Shown piece after piece: positions 49,289 through 58,509 of a stretch of DNA of 64,000 nt (position 1 is its first letter; every line of letters begins with the position of its first letter). Origin of the DNA: Thermococcus chitonophagus (GTDB lineage: Archaea > Methanobacteriota_B > Thermococci > Thermococcales > Thermococcaceae); contig NZ_CP015193.1 in assembly GCF_002214605.1 (NCBI RefSeq), positions 496,001-560,000 on the forward strand, given 5' to 3'. Position numbers and translations under genes: made by a program. Below the pieces are notes generated by a model. It was given only the letters and a program-made list of their open reading frames with translations. It did not search any database and was not told the DNA's origin.

Positions 49289-50431
49289 TTAGTCAACGAA
49301 GGCCTTTCCTCCAATTAACTCTCTAATTTCACTTGTAGCATCTGAATAAACCCTCTTGAAGGTTACCCTCCACATGCCGTTACTTAGTTCTTCTATATCA
49401 ACTATTTCTATGTTGAGGCCAAGCTTTTCGAAGTGTGTTACCATTTTGTATGCTGTCTCTATCTTCTTTACCCTTATTTTGAAGACTTCGGCAATATCCT
49501 CTCCCTGTTCAACATCGAGTATGCTTTCAACGAGGGGCTGGAGTAATGCCATCCCTAAGTCTTCGGCGAGCTTTCTTAGGCTCTCTCCCTTTAGCCTCTT
49601 TTCTGCAATATAAAATGCTAGCCTTGAGATTCTGCTTGTAAAGTATCCTGGGGGCAGTTCGTAGAAGACTCTTGCCCCTATCCTTATGTCGTTGATGTTA
49701 GCGAAGGGCGTAACGTATTTTACAATCCTCTTCATGTCAGGACTTTTCATGACTATGCCCTCTCTTCCCTCCCTGCTCAGTCTCTCTATTAGCTCGTATA
49801 ACTCCCCCAAGTCATTTCGCGTGAACTTTCCGAACACTTCAACATGGGGAATTCCATACTCCTCCGCTATTTTGAGCCTTTCTTCAACTGGTAAACTCTT
49901 TCCAGTGCCCTTTTCCTGAACGTCAAAGAGAAAGAACATTATGTCTTCCTTAACGTATGGGGGTCCTTCAACAAGGTACGGACTTTCAGGACCTGCCATT
50001 TCCCCAACAAGGATTAGATTTGGATTATCTTTAAAGAACTCTTCAGGTACGAAGTCAGCTATCCTCTCTGTTGTAAAGGGGCAGATAAAACCTCCTCTAG
50101 TTATCGCCACTATTTTGTCATTGACTTTGGCAACCCTTACATTGTAACCATCGACCTTCTCTTCGACGTAGAATTCCCTGTTCTTGAAGGCTCTTCTTAT
50201 ACCTTCTTCTAGATTAACGACCCTCTTTATATGGGGAAACCCTAAGATTACTTCCCTCTCATTAAAAATCACAGTGCCCCTTCTAAGCTTACCTGCTGAA
50301 TCTTTGAACCTTAAATACCTAATTCCATCGAATTCGTCTTCAACTATTCCTCCTTTCATTTCTAAAGTTTCTATCCTCTCTTGGGATACTCCAAGCTTTA
50401 GGAGTATTTCCTTAAACTTACTGCTGACCAT
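49289..50431 (-). CDS. ATP-dependent RNA ligase (Rnl3 family)
   Basis: This protein of 380 residues has the nucleotidyl-transferase motifs: motif I EEKVDGYNVRV with the AMP-bound Lys92, motif III FFLFDVQE, motif IV EGIVMKSPD and motif V IVKYVTP. A C-terminal helical domain (about 265-380) matches the Pyrococcus/Methanothermobacter homodimeric ligase, known to circularise RNA. The role may be RNA repair or circular RNA formation. It diverges from the deacetylase gene. Confidence 0.93.
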   Translation of the reverse strand: MVSSKFKEILLKLGVSQERIETLEMKGGIVEDEFDGIRYLRFKDSAGKLRRGTVIFNEREVILGFPHIKRVVNLEEGIRRAFKNREFYVEEKVDGYNVRVAKVNDKIVAITRGGFICPFTTERIADFVPEEFFKDNPNLILVGEMAGPESPYLVEGPPYVKEDIMFFLFDVQEKGTGKSLPVEERLKIAEEYGIPHVEVFGKFTRNDLGELYELIERLSREGREGIVMKSPDMKRIVKYVTPFANINDIRIGARVFYELPPGYFTSRISRLAFYIAEKRLKGESLRKLAEDLGMALLQPLVESILDVEQGEDIAEVFKIRVKKIETAYKMVTHFEKLGLNIEIVDIEELSNGMWRVTFKRVYSDATSEIRELIGGKAFVD

Positions 50432-50551
50432 ACATTCCCACCGAAGAAACTTCTCTTTGGGGTATTTTAAGTCGTAGGGTTATAAACTGCAAAAATTTTA
50501 TTAATTGTACATTGTTTATAAGTGAAGGAAATTTGTAGGAGGTGCGCTGAA

Positions 50552-51355
50552 ATGTTCGAGGAGATAAATGATTTTGAGACTGCCTTTAAGAGATTACTCA
50601 ATGAAGTCCTTGAATTCGATCTCCAGAATCCACTAAAAGACGTAAAGAAGGTTCTTTGTATTGAACCTCATCCTGATGACTGTGTTATAGGAATGGGAGG
50701 GACAATTAAGAGGCTAACGGACAGGGGGATTGAGGTGATATACATCTGCATGACTGATGGTTACATGGGGACTACTGATGAGAACATAACAGGACATGAA
50801 TTAGCTCAAATCAGGAGAAAAGAAGAAGAGGAAAGTGCAAAAATGCTTGGGGTAAAGAAAATTTACTGGCTCAATTACAGGGACACGGAGTTACCTTATT
50901 CTCGAGAAGTTAGGAAAGATCTTGTTAAGATAATAAGAAAAGAGAAGCCAGATGGGGTGTTTCTCCCCGATCCATGGTTGCCGTATGAAGCTCATCCTGA
51001 TCATAGAGCTACTGGATTCTTAGCTTTAGATGCGGTAGCATTCTCACCGCTCCCCAACTTCTCAAATATTGATCTTGATATAGGACTAAAACCACATTCA
51101 GTCTCATTTATAGGTCTTTATTATACAAGCAGGCCAAACTATTTTGTTGACATAACCGACGTCATGGATCTAAAACTCAAAGCCATTAGGGCCCATAAAA
51201 GCCAATTCCCTGATGACATCTGGGAAACTTGGGAACCTTTCCTTAGAACTGTGGCCTTATACTATGGGCAGAAGGCGGGAGTTAAGTATGCAGAGGGATT
51301 CAGAATAATGCCAGGGCTCTTTTATCACATCACGCCCTTTGCTGAACTTATATGA
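50552..51355 (+). CDS. dac: Diacetylchitobiose deacetylase (PIG-L/LmbE family)
   Basis: This protein of 267 residues removes an acetyl group from the non-reducing GlcNAc of diacetylchitobiose. Zinc ligands are in [10 protein letters not shown] (His40 and Asp43) and [11 protein letters not shown] (His151). I chose the ATG at 50552, which has AGGAGGTG 7 nt upstream; a longer frame begins at GTG 50522. The promoter probably lies in the A+T-rich stretch at 50480-50520. The 3' end overlaps the convergent vapC gene by 8 nt. It works in the cytosol with a glucosaminidase not present in this window. Confidence 0.9.
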   Translation: MFEEINDFETAFKRLLNEVLEFDLQNPLKDVKKVLCIEPHPDDCVIGMGGTIKRLTDRGIEVIYICMTDGYMGTTDENITGHELAQIRRKEEEESAKMLGVKKIYWLNYRDTELPYSREVRKDLVKIIRKEKPDGVFLPDPWLPYEAHPDHRATGFLALDAVAFSPLPNFSNIDLDIGLKPHSVSFIGLYYTSRPNYFVDITDVMDLKLKAIRAHKSQFPDDIWETWEPFLRTVALYYGQKAGVKYAEGFRIMPGLFYHITPFAELI

Positions 51356-51797
51356 GCTCTTTTTCTACCATTAACTCTACTTCTTTTAGAAATTTATTGA
51401 GAGGCATTGTATCCAAGCCAAACCTTCTTATCGGGTCATATCTCTTTGCATCGTCTGCAATTAAGAGGCTTCCTGTTTGAATGGCTGTTGCTGCGGTCAA
51501 TATATCCTCTATGTCTAAAATTATACCCTTTCTGAGCAGGTTTGCTTCAATTTGTGATGCCCTAATGATTATATCTTCGGTTAATGGGACTATCGTGTAA
51601 ATATCTTTAAGGATATCAAATTCAAGCTCAACGTTTTTCTTAAGGTATGCCCTTGCTGTTAGGTACCTGTATATTGTGACTATTGATAAATTAACGTTAA
51701 ACTTTGCCAGGGTTATCTCGAGTATCCTTTTTCTACTCTTCGAATGCATCTTTAGGAGGGCAGCACTATCAAATGTAATTTCTGGAGGAAGTGGCAT
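51348..51797 (-). CDS. vapC: PIN-domain protein, VapC-type toxin
   Basis: This protein of 149 residues begins [20 protein letters not shown], with the PIN Asp at residue 10. Acidic residues continue in [29 protein letters not shown] and [11 protein letters not shown]. These are the Mg-binding positions, though the N-terminal context is less standard than in the VapC at 15881. It begins 3 nt after the stop of the small upstream gene. The family position resembles PH0500. Confidence 0.8.
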   Translation of the reverse strand: MPLPPEITFDSAALLKMHSKSRKRILEITLAKFNVNLSIVTIYRYLTARAYLKKNVELEFDILKDIYTIVPLTEDIIIRASQIEANLLRKGIILDIEDILTAATAIQTGSLLIADDAKRYDPIRRFGLDTMPLNKFLKEVELMVEKELI

Positions 51798-51800
51798 GAT

Positions 51801-52010
51801 TCAACTCTCCTTTTTCTTTTTGATTATACTGATAAGGGTTTCAGCTTCATCGTCATTCATTACTACTTTGTCGACTTTCTTATCAAGTTCAACTAAGTGC
51901 CATGTCTCTATAAGTTTTTGGAGTACTTCGTCATATGATCTGGCTTCTAGCTTGTCCTTTAGCATTTTAATTTTCTTCCAAGTGCTTTCATCAACGGCTA
52001 TAGTCTTCAT
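51801..52010 (-). CDS. vapB: VapB-type antitoxin
   Basis: This protein of 69 residues begins MKTIAVDESTWKKIKMLKDK, typical for DUF217/VapB-like antitoxins with an N-terminal beta strand and helix. The second half is strongly charged. Its ATG overlaps the stop of the GH1 gene by 4 nt, so translation is coupled to the glycosidase; the toxin starts 3 nt after its stop. Confidence 0.8.
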   Translation of the reverse strand: MKTIAVDESTWKKIKMLKDKLEARSYDEVLQKLIETWHLVELDKKVDKVVMNDDEAETLISIIKKKKES

Positions 52011-53461
52011 TCAATCCCCTCCTCAACAACCTTCTTATAAGTCTCAACGCTCTTTCTTCTTGGAATCCTCTCCTTTGTTATGAGATCAACTTCATAGAGT
52101 CCAAACCTTATCTTGAATCCCATAGCCCATTCATAATTGTCCGTTAAAGCCCAGTGGAAGTATCCACCCACTTTTATTCCGTTCTCTATGAGGTTTTTAA
52201 CCTCCTTAACATGGTCAACGATATACCTTGGCCTTAGGATGTCTTTTGAATCCGCAATGCCATTCTCAGTTATGAAAACGTTCTTGTTATACTCATATGC
52301 CTCTGCCGTCGAGTCATAAAGACCCCTTGGGAATACTTCCCATCCAAAATCGCTTGTTGGATTATTGTCGGGAGATACACTGTTTGGATTTCCTGAGTAT
52401 CCGTATCCCTCAACTCCGACAAATGAAACAAGAGGTAATTCTTCGTATCTTGGCTCTATATACTTCACAACTTCTCTCGTATAATAGTTATTCCCTATCC
52501 AGTCGTTTCTCTTTAAGTGAGGTATTTTTACATACTCTCCAGATATCTCTATATCGAGTCTTCCCTTGTTCACCGCCTCTAAGAATAGCCTGTTGTGGAA
52601 TAAATCATAATTCTCTGCAGCTTTTTGGTCTTTTGGATTATTCGGGTTAAGGGGATATGCTGGTATTATATTTAGGATTATCCCTACTGGCTTATCTGAG
52701 AACTTCTTAATTGAATCATAAGCTCTAGCATGTGCTATCACTTGATTTAGAATTACCTTCTTAGCGGCAGTTGGATTTAGTATCCCTGGGGGCCATCCTA
52801 CATAAGGGGCCAGATAACCCAGCTCTGCGGTTACCATTGGCTCATCAAAGGTTGCCCAGTAGTCTACGTACTCATCAAACTTCCATGCTACATATGCTAC
52901 AAACTTTGCAAACTCTATTATTGCCTTTTCATCGACCCATCCTCTTGCTCTTGCCTTTTCTATGTTCGCTCTAACTTCAATAGGGTCATGAATCCATACT
53001 GGATTAGTTTGATGATTGAGAGTTACAAATGTTGTAAAGCCTAATTTTTTCAGGTTTTTTAGTACATCCATGTAATGTTGTACTTCTCTCTTATTTGCGA
53101 GCTCGTCGAGTTGTTCGAGATGCTCTTTCCTTATCTTGATTTTCTTTATGAAGCCATAACCATCTTGCTCTATACTTACATCAACGCTGAATGTTGGGCA
53201 TGGAAAAATTCTGCTCCACTCTATTGTCAGCTGATATGCGTTTAAACCTAGATTCTTCGCTAGCCTATGATCAATCTCATAGAGATCATAGTTGTTTATT
53301 CCTTCCTCTGGGAGATCTCCACTAACAAGCTCATTTTTGATGTTATAAGGATCACGAACCCATATCCACCAGTCGCTTCTTGAGTCGATATTCCTTCTAT
53401 AAGGATCTCCCATTTCGAATTGGAATGCCGATTGAACAACTCCCCAATAGAATTTCATCAT
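52007..53461 (-). CDS. GH1 beta-glycosidase (beta-mannosidase/glucosidase type)
   Basis: This protein of 484 residues is a family 1 retaining glycosidase. The nucleophile is Glu399 in VFITENGIAD, and the acid/base is Glu207 in YWATFDEPMV. The usual motif is T-F/L-N-E-P, so Asn is replaced by Asp here. QLTIEWSRIFP and the WALTDNYEWAMGF end match archaeal beta-mannosidase/glucosidase enzymes. No signal peptide: cytosolic. It probably hydrolyses imported beta-linked disaccharides. Start at 53461 with GGGG 4 nt upstream. Confidence 0.9.
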   Translation of the reverse strand: MMKFYWGVVQSAFQFEMGDPYRRNIDSRSDWWIWVRDPYNIKNELVSGDLPEEGINNYDLYEIDHRLAKNLGLNAYQLTIEWSRIFPCPTFSVDVSIEQDGYGFIKKIKIRKEHLEQLDELANKREVQHYMDVLKNLKKLGFTTFVTLNHQTNPVWIHDPIEVRANIEKARARGWVDEKAIIEFAKFVAYVAWKFDEYVDYWATFDEPMVTAELGYLAPYVGWPPGILNPTAAKKVILNQVIAHARAYDSIKKFSDKPVGIILNIIPAYPLNPNNPKDQKAAENYDLFHNRLFLEAVNKGRLDIEISGEYVKIPHLKRNDWIGNNYYTREVVKYIEPRYEELPLVSFVGVEGYGYSGNPNSVSPDNNPTSDFGWEVFPRGLYDSTAEAYEYNKNVFITENGIADSKDILRPRYIVDHVKEVKNLIENGIKVGGYFHWALTDNYEWAMGFKIRFGLYEVDLITKERIPRRKSVETYKKVVEEGIE

Positions 53462-53610
53462 CTTTCCCCAAGTTTACTTTATAGATCCATTCATTTTTAT
53501 AATTTTTCCAGCCCTGGAACTTGGAGGATATAATTCTGTCTTTTGGTGATGACTGGCAATAACATCAGAACGAATGTAAAAATAAATCCATTGGTGCTTT
53601 AAATTTTTCA

Positions 53611-53627
53611 CCAAAAACCTTATATAC
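53611..53627 (+). promoter_or_regulatory. Probable strong promoter of the ABC importer operon
   Basis: The segment ccaaaaaccttatatac has a BRE-like purine stretch and a near-consensus TATA box, centred about 54 nt before the ATG at 53678. The gap to the divergent GH1 gene is 216 nt and would hold both promoters. I saw no clear palindrome for a sugar regulator, such as TATCAC-N5-GTGATA. Confidence 0.6.
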
Positions 53628-53677
53628 ACTGGCACTCTTTTACAAATTTGACATGAATTATAATGAGGTGGTCTGCT

Positions 53678-55582
53678 ATGAAAAAGTACCTAGCCACAAT
53701 GTTGGTGGCCTTGTTCTTCCTCAGTACCGTTGGGGTAGTAGCTGCCCAAGAAGAACTTCCAAGAGAGCAAACCCTTTATACAGCAAACTCAGCCCCACCA
53801 ACAAACGCAAACCCTATCCAGGGAGGTAACATAATCCCAATAGCTGGTCTGGTTTTCGAGCCACTCTTCATGCTTAACTTCATGAAGACGGAACTTGTCC
53901 CATGGCTTGCTGAATATGGAAAGTGGGTTAAGCCAAATGTCTTTGAGGTTAAACTCAGAGAAGGTACCAAGTGGCAGGATGGTAAGCCCCTTACAGCTGA
54001 AGATGTTAAATTCTCATTTGAGTACTACCAGAAGGTCGGTCTTAAGGACTGGTCAAAGTATGGCCTTCAGGAGATAAAAGTCGTTGACGATAGAACCGTC
54101 CAGTTCATATTCAAGGAGACCCCCAACGTTTGGGCATGGAGGAATGAGCTCTACAGCGTTCTAATTCTGCCAGAGCACATCTTCAAGAACATCGACCCGC
54201 AGAAAGTTAAGACCATGACCTTCCTCGGCGATGAGCAGAAGTACCTTGTCGGTTCAGGTGCCTACAAGGTCTACAAGGTTATACCTCAGCAGAAGGCAAT
54301 CTTCATTAGGAACGATGACTGGTGGGGTGCAAAGTACTTCGGCCTACCAGCTCCAAAGTACATCGTCCAGCTCTACGTTGGTTCAAACGACCAGGCGGCT
54401 AACATGTTCCTTAAGGGAGACCTTGACGTAGGTACCTACTATGTCGACATCGTCGAGCTCAAGAAGAAGAACCCACACATCGTCAGCTGGCTTGACAGGC
54501 CACCATACTTCCCACCAGTTGTTCCAGTTATAATGTACTTCAACACCAAGCACAAGCCACTTGACAACCCACTCGTCAGGAAGGCCATAGCTGAGGCCAT
54601 CTGTCCAGCACAGATCGTCAAGCAGGGACCAATAAGCGATCTCCCAGACCAGACCCCGCTCGGTAACGTCATGAAGCCATGGAAGGAGAAGATCGGCGTT
54701 GACCAGCTAATTAAGGAGTACGGATGGAAGTACTGTGACCCAGTTGATGCAGCAAAGCTCCTCGATGAGGCTGGAATCAAGGACACAGATGGAGATGGCT
54801 GGAGAGAGTACAACGGTAAGGATCTCGTCCTAACGTTCGCTGCATGTGGTCCATGTAGCGACTGGATGCAGGCCGTAGAGATTGTCGTCAACCAACTCAA
54901 GGCTATCGGAATCAAGGTTGACGTTAAGAAGTACGACTGGGGTACAATGGTCAGCAAGCAGCAGGCTGGAGACTTTGACCTTACCATGCACTGGGCTGGA
55001 ACATTCAAGCCAGATCCATACAGCGTCTACTACGACTTAATGTACTACAAGAACGAGAGCGACAAGGGTGGAGCCAACTTTGGTAACTACTACAACCCAG
55101 AGGCTAACCAGCTTCTAGACGAGCTCGCTAAGACCTCAGACGAGGCCAAGCAGGTTGAGCTCCTCAGAGAGCTAACCAAGATCTGGCTTAAGGACGTTCC
55201 AGCAGTTCCACTCTACATGGGTACCTTGTTCTACGAGGCAAACACCCAGTACTGGGCTAACTGGCCAAACGCTGAGAACCCATACAGTGTCCCAATATTC
55301 TGGCCAGGCTTCGGTACCTGGGGTACAGCACTTGCATTCCTTGGTGTCAGGCCAGCTAAGGCAGTCGGCCCAGAGACAACTACCGTAGTCCAGACCCAGA
55401 CCGTCGAGAAGACCCAGACGGTAGAGAAGACCCAGACCGTTGAAAAGACACAGACTGTTGAAAAGACTGTCACAGTGACCCAGACAGCATCGCCAACTCA
55501 GACTAAGGGAGGTATCTGTGGTCCAGCAGCAATTCTGGCCCTAGCGGCAGTACCACTCCTCCTGAGAAGGAGGAGGCTCTGA
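53678..55582 (+). CDS. Extracytoplasmic substrate-binding protein of an Opp/Dpp-type ABC importer
   Basis: This protein of 634 residues has a signal peptide (MKKYLATMLVALFFLSTVGV, cut near VAAQ) and an SBP_bac_5 domain. A Thr-rich linker holds four TQTVEK repeats (about 55394-55466), then a C-terminal hydrophobic anchor ICGPAAILALAAVPLLL and RRRR. This archaeal design keeps the binding domain tethered outside. Pyrococcus relatives such as CbtA bind cellobiose and other beta-oligosaccharides, and the GH1 and GH5 neighbours fit. I chose the ATG at 53678 with GAGGTGGT upstream. Confidence 0.92.
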   Translation: MKKYLATMLVALFFLSTVGVVAAQEELPREQTLYTANSAPPTNANPIQGGNIIPIAGLVFEPLFMLNFMKTELVPWLAEYGKWVKPNVFEVKLREGTKWQDGKPLTAEDVKFSFEYYQKVGLKDWSKYGLQEIKVVDDRTVQFIFKETPNVWAWRNELYSVLILPEHIFKNIDPQKVKTMTFLGDEQKYLVGSGAYKVYKVIPQQKAIFIRNDDWWGAKYFGLPAPKYIVQLYVGSNDQAANMFLKGDLDVGTYYVDIVELKKKNPHIVSWLDRPPYFPPVVPVIMYFNTKHKPLDNPLVRKAIAEAICPAQIVKQGPISDLPDQTPLGNVMKPWKEKIGVDQLIKEYGWKYCDPVDAAKLLDEAGIKDTDGDGWREYNGKDLVLTFAACGPCSDWMQAVEIVVNQLKAIGIKVDVKKYDWGTMVSKQQAGDFDLTMHWAGTFKPDPYSVYYDLMYYKNESDKGGANFGNYYNPEANQLLDELAKTSDEAKQVELLRELTKIWLKDVPAVPLYMGTLFYEANTQYWANWPNAENPYSVPIFWPGFGTWGTALAFLGVRPAKAVGPETTTVVQTQTVEKTQTVEKTQTVEKTQTVEKTVTVTQTASPTQTKGGICGPAAILALAAVPLLLRRRRL

Positions 55583-55593
55583 ACCCTTCTACA

Positions 55594-55605
55594 TTATTTT
55601 TTTAT
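55594..55605 (+). terminator. T-run after the binding-protein gene, possible partial terminator
   Basis: The sequence acattatttttttatgg gives a run of seven T right after the stop, 25 nt before the permease start. In archaea such runs can end transcription. This may yield more binding protein than permease. No stable hairpin precedes it. Confidence 0.4.
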
Positions 55606-55629
55606 GGATAAAATCGAGGAGGGAGAGAA

Positions 55630-56622
55630 ATGGGATTTAAAAACTATCTCAAAAGAAAAATCGTCGTTTATCTTTTGACGTTTTTCTTCGCTGTTACTCT
55701 GAACTGGCTCCTTCCAAGATTAATGCCTGGTAACCCTATAGAAATTATGATAAACTCTGCTTTGGGATTGTCTCCCCAAGAGAGACAGACATTGTTGCAA
55801 TTTTATGAAGAGTTATATGGGTTAAATAAGCCCCTTTATGCTCAGTTTATAAGTTTCTGGAAATCACTGCTGACCGGGAATCTTGGGTATAGTATCCTTT
55901 ATAGAGCCCCGGTCACAGATTTAATCAAGCATGCTCTCCCTTATGATATCGCAATACTGCTTCCAGCAATAGTTCTAAGCTGGATAATTGGTAACTGGCT
56001 GGGTGCATTAGCAGGAAAGAACAAGAAATACGACAAGTATGTAATGCCACTGTTCTACTTCCTAGCAAGCATCCCATACTTTTGGTTTGCAATGTTGCTT
56101 GTCTATGTAGTGGGTGTCAAGTTGGGATGGCTTCCATACCAGGGAGCATACAGCCCTGACCTAGTTCCTAGCTTGTCTCTAACATTCATAGCAGATTTCT
56201 TAAAACACTGGATACTTCCATTCTTGAGCCTCTTTATAGTCATGATCGGTAGCTGGGCCATAGGAATGAGGAACATGATAATCTATGAGCTTGAGGCTGA
56301 CTACGTCAGGTACCTTGAGGCTCTAGGTGCAAGCGAGAAGTTAATGACCAAGCATGCTTACAGAAATGCAATTCTGCCCCAGGTTACTGGACTTGCCCTT
56401 CAATTAGGTCTAATGGTTGCCGGAGCTATTGCCACTGAAATAGTCTTCAACTACCCCGGGGTTGGCGTTCTATTAATGCGTGCAGCACTTAGCCAGGACT
56501 ACTTCCTCCTCCAGGGCGGTTTTCTAATGATAGTTATAGCCGTTCTAGTGGCAAACTTCGTGATAGACATAGTGTATGCATTCATCGATCCACGTGTTAG
56601 GGTTAGCTACACGGAGGGATGA
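55630..56622 (+). CDS. ABC importer permease, DppB/OppB type
   Basis: This protein of 330 residues has six membrane helices. The conserved start FAVTLNWLLPRLMPGNPI and the permease EAA loop (YVRYLEALGASEKLMTKHAY) match the B-type subunit of Opp/Dpp importers. It overlaps the next permease by 4 nt. It forms the channel with the following gene. Confidence 0.94.
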   Translation: MGFKNYLKRKIVVYLLTFFFAVTLNWLLPRLMPGNPIEIMINSALGLSPQERQTLLQFYEELYGLNKPLYAQFISFWKSLLTGNLGYSILYRAPVTDLIKHALPYDIAILLPAIVLSWIIGNWLGALAGKNKKYDKYVMPLFYFLASIPYFWFAMLLVYVVGVKLGWLPYQGAYSPDLVPSLSLTFIADFLKHWILPFLSLFIVMIGSWAIGMRNMIIYELEADYVRYLEALGASEKLMTKHAYRNAILPQVTGLALQLGLMVAGAIATEIVFNYPGVGVLLMRAALSQDYFLLQGGFLMIVIAVLVANFVIDIVYAFIDPRVRVSYTEG

Positions 56623-57539
56623 AAATGGAGCTAGTTAAGCTGGCATTTAAGAACAACAAGTTCAAATTTGGATTTGCTTTAATTGTCTTTTTCATAATAT
56701 TTGGTCTAGTTGGCCCACTGTTCACGCCCTTCGCGAGTGACGGTCTGTATTATGAGCAAGTAGGTAAAATCAAGCTTGCTTCATATTCAACTAAGACTCT
56801 CCCACCAATGACTAGGGAGAATATAACCACATACACAGGAAAAACCGTCGAAGTCCTCCACATCCTGGGAACCGACAAGGAGGGAAGGGATGTCTACACG
56901 GAGCTCGTGTACGGTTTAAGAACCTCACTATGGATTGCATTCCTTGCGGCAATAATTGGAACTATCCTGGGAATAACGATAGGTTTCGTCTCAGGTTACA
57001 AAGGCGGTCTAGTTGACGAGCTACTCATGATGTTCGTTAACATAATGCTGGTCATCCCTTCAATAGTCCTCCTGATCCTAGTTGCCGCATACCTCGAAGC
57101 AAGAAGCCCAGCAGTACAGGCCCTGATTATAGGTCTAACAAACTGGCCATGGGTAGCTAGGTCTGTTAGAGCTCAGACACTTTCTCTCAAAAACAGAGAA
57201 TTCGTGAACCTCTCAAGGCTAACGGGCCTCTCGGACCTCAGGATAATCTTCGAGGACATAATGCCGAACATGATATCGTACATAGTCATGGTTGGTATCC
57301 TCCAGATCAGTGGTGCAATTTTAGCATCAGCTACACTTGACTTCATAGGTCTAGGTCCAACGACAATGGTGTCCCTGGGAACTATACTCCAGAAGGCAAT
57401 AATGCACAATGCCCTTCAGTTCGGCTGGTGGTGGTGGTTCATCCCGCCAGGGCTCATAATAACCCTGATAATCACGGCATTGTTCTTCATCAACCTCGGA
57501 ATGGAGGAAGTGTTCAATCCTCGTTTGAGGAGGGAGTGA
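56619..57539 (+). CDS. ABC importer permease, DppC/OppC type
   Basis: This protein of 306 residues has six membrane helices with an external loop after the first. Motifs: HILGTDKEGRDVYTELVYG and the EAA-like loop FVNLSRLTGLSDLRIIFEDI. It is the C-type subunit, coupled to the upstream permease and followed 2 nt later by the first ATPase. Confidence 0.94.
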   Translation: MKMELVKLAFKNNKFKFGFALIVFFIIFGLVGPLFTPFASDGLYYEQVGKIKLASYSTKTLPPMTRENITTYTGKTVEVLHILGTDKEGRDVYTELVYGLRTSLWIAFLAAIIGTILGITIGFVSGYKGGLVDELLMMFVNIMLVIPSIVLLILVAAYLEARSPAVQALIIGLTNWPWVARSVRAQTLSLKNREFVNLSRLTGLSDLRIIFEDIMPNMISYIVMVGILQISGAILASATLDFIGLGPTTMVSLGTILQKAIMHNALQFGWWWWFIPPGLIITLIITALFFINLGMEEVFNPRLRRE

Positions 57540-57541
57540 GG

Positions 57542-58507
57542 ATGAGTATGCTTAGGGTTGAGGATCTTCGTGTTTATTACTCTACCCCAGTGGGTTATGT
57601 TAAGGCTGTGGATGGTGTTTCGTTTGAGGTTAAAGAGGGGGAAGTGTTCGGTGTTGCTGGTGAGTCCGGTTGTGGTAAATCAACCCTAGTCCACTCTCTA
57701 ATCCTTAGAAAACCCCCAATGAAGCACATGGGCGGTAAGGCATTATTCAAGGGCAGGGATCTAATGCAACTCTCTAGAGAAGAAGCTAGAAAAATCCAGT
57801 ATACTGAGCTCTCAATCATTCCACAGTATGCAATGAACGCGTTAAACCCTACAAAGAAGATCAAGGATATCGTCTGGGATCTTGCTAGAGAGCATGGTTA
57901 TACGGATAGGGAGGAAGTCGAGAAGTTACTCAGAGAAAGGCTTGCTATGGTCAAGCTTTCTCCTAAGGTTGCTGACATGTATCCTGTGGAACTCTCGGGT
58001 GGAATGAGGCAAAGAGCAACAATGGTCGTCTCCACACTATTAAACCCTGACCTCTTGATTGCTGATGAAGTAACTTCAGCATTGGACGTTACAACACAAA
58101 GAGTTGTCATTGAATTACTCCATTACTTCATGGAAGAGGGTATTGTAAAATCCATAATCTTCGTTACTCACGATCTAGCACTTTTGAAGCAGATTGCTGA
58201 TACTGTAATGGTCATGTATGCTGGGAAGGTTGTGGAGATTGGTCCAATGGAAGAAGTGATTAATGACCCAGCCCACCCGTACACGCAAATGCTCCTAAAC
58301 TCACTACCAAGGATGGGTGTTCACTACAAGAGGCAGAAGCTTCATGGAATCAGTGGTTACCCGATAAGTCTACTCAACCCGCCAAAGGGATGCAGGTTCT
58401 ATACAAGGTGTCCATACGCCATGGATGTTTGTCCAGAGAAGGAGCCTAAGTTCGTGAGGGTTGGTGAGGATCATTATGCTGCATGCCACATGCTTGGGGG
58501 TGAGTGA
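57542..58507 (+). CDS. ABC importer ATPase, DppD/OppD type
   Basis: This protein of 321 residues contains Walker A GESGCGKSTLV, ABC signature LSGGMRQRA, Walker B LLIADEVTSALD and switch His in VTHDLAL. The C-terminal oligopeptide-type domain has a Cys cluster, GCRFYTRCPYAMDVCPEKEP, then CH near the end, which in this family may hold an iron-sulfur cluster. I chose the ATG at 57542, just after the permease stop; the frame is open further upstream inside the permease gene. Confidence 0.94.
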   Translation: MSMLRVEDLRVYYSTPVGYVKAVDGVSFEVKEGEVFGVAGESGCGKSTLVHSLILRKPPMKHMGGKALFKGRDLMQLSREEARKIQYTELSIIPQYAMNALNPTKKIKDIVWDLAREHGYTDREEVEKLLRERLAMVKLSPKVADMYPVELSGGMRQRATMVVSTLLNPDLLIADEVTSALDVTTQRVVIELLHYFMEEGIVKSIIFVTHDLALLKQIADTVMVMYAGKVVEIGPMEEVINDPAHPYTQMLLNSLPRMGVHYKRQKLHGISGYPISLLNPPKGCRFYTRCPYAMDVCPEKEPKFVRVGEDHYAACHMLGGE

Positions 58508-58509
58508 TT

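Noticed and set aside
53462-53677. Binding site for the glycolytic sugar regulator (TGR/TrmBL1-like motif)
   Set aside because: No TATCAC-N5-GTGATA palindrome was found by eye.
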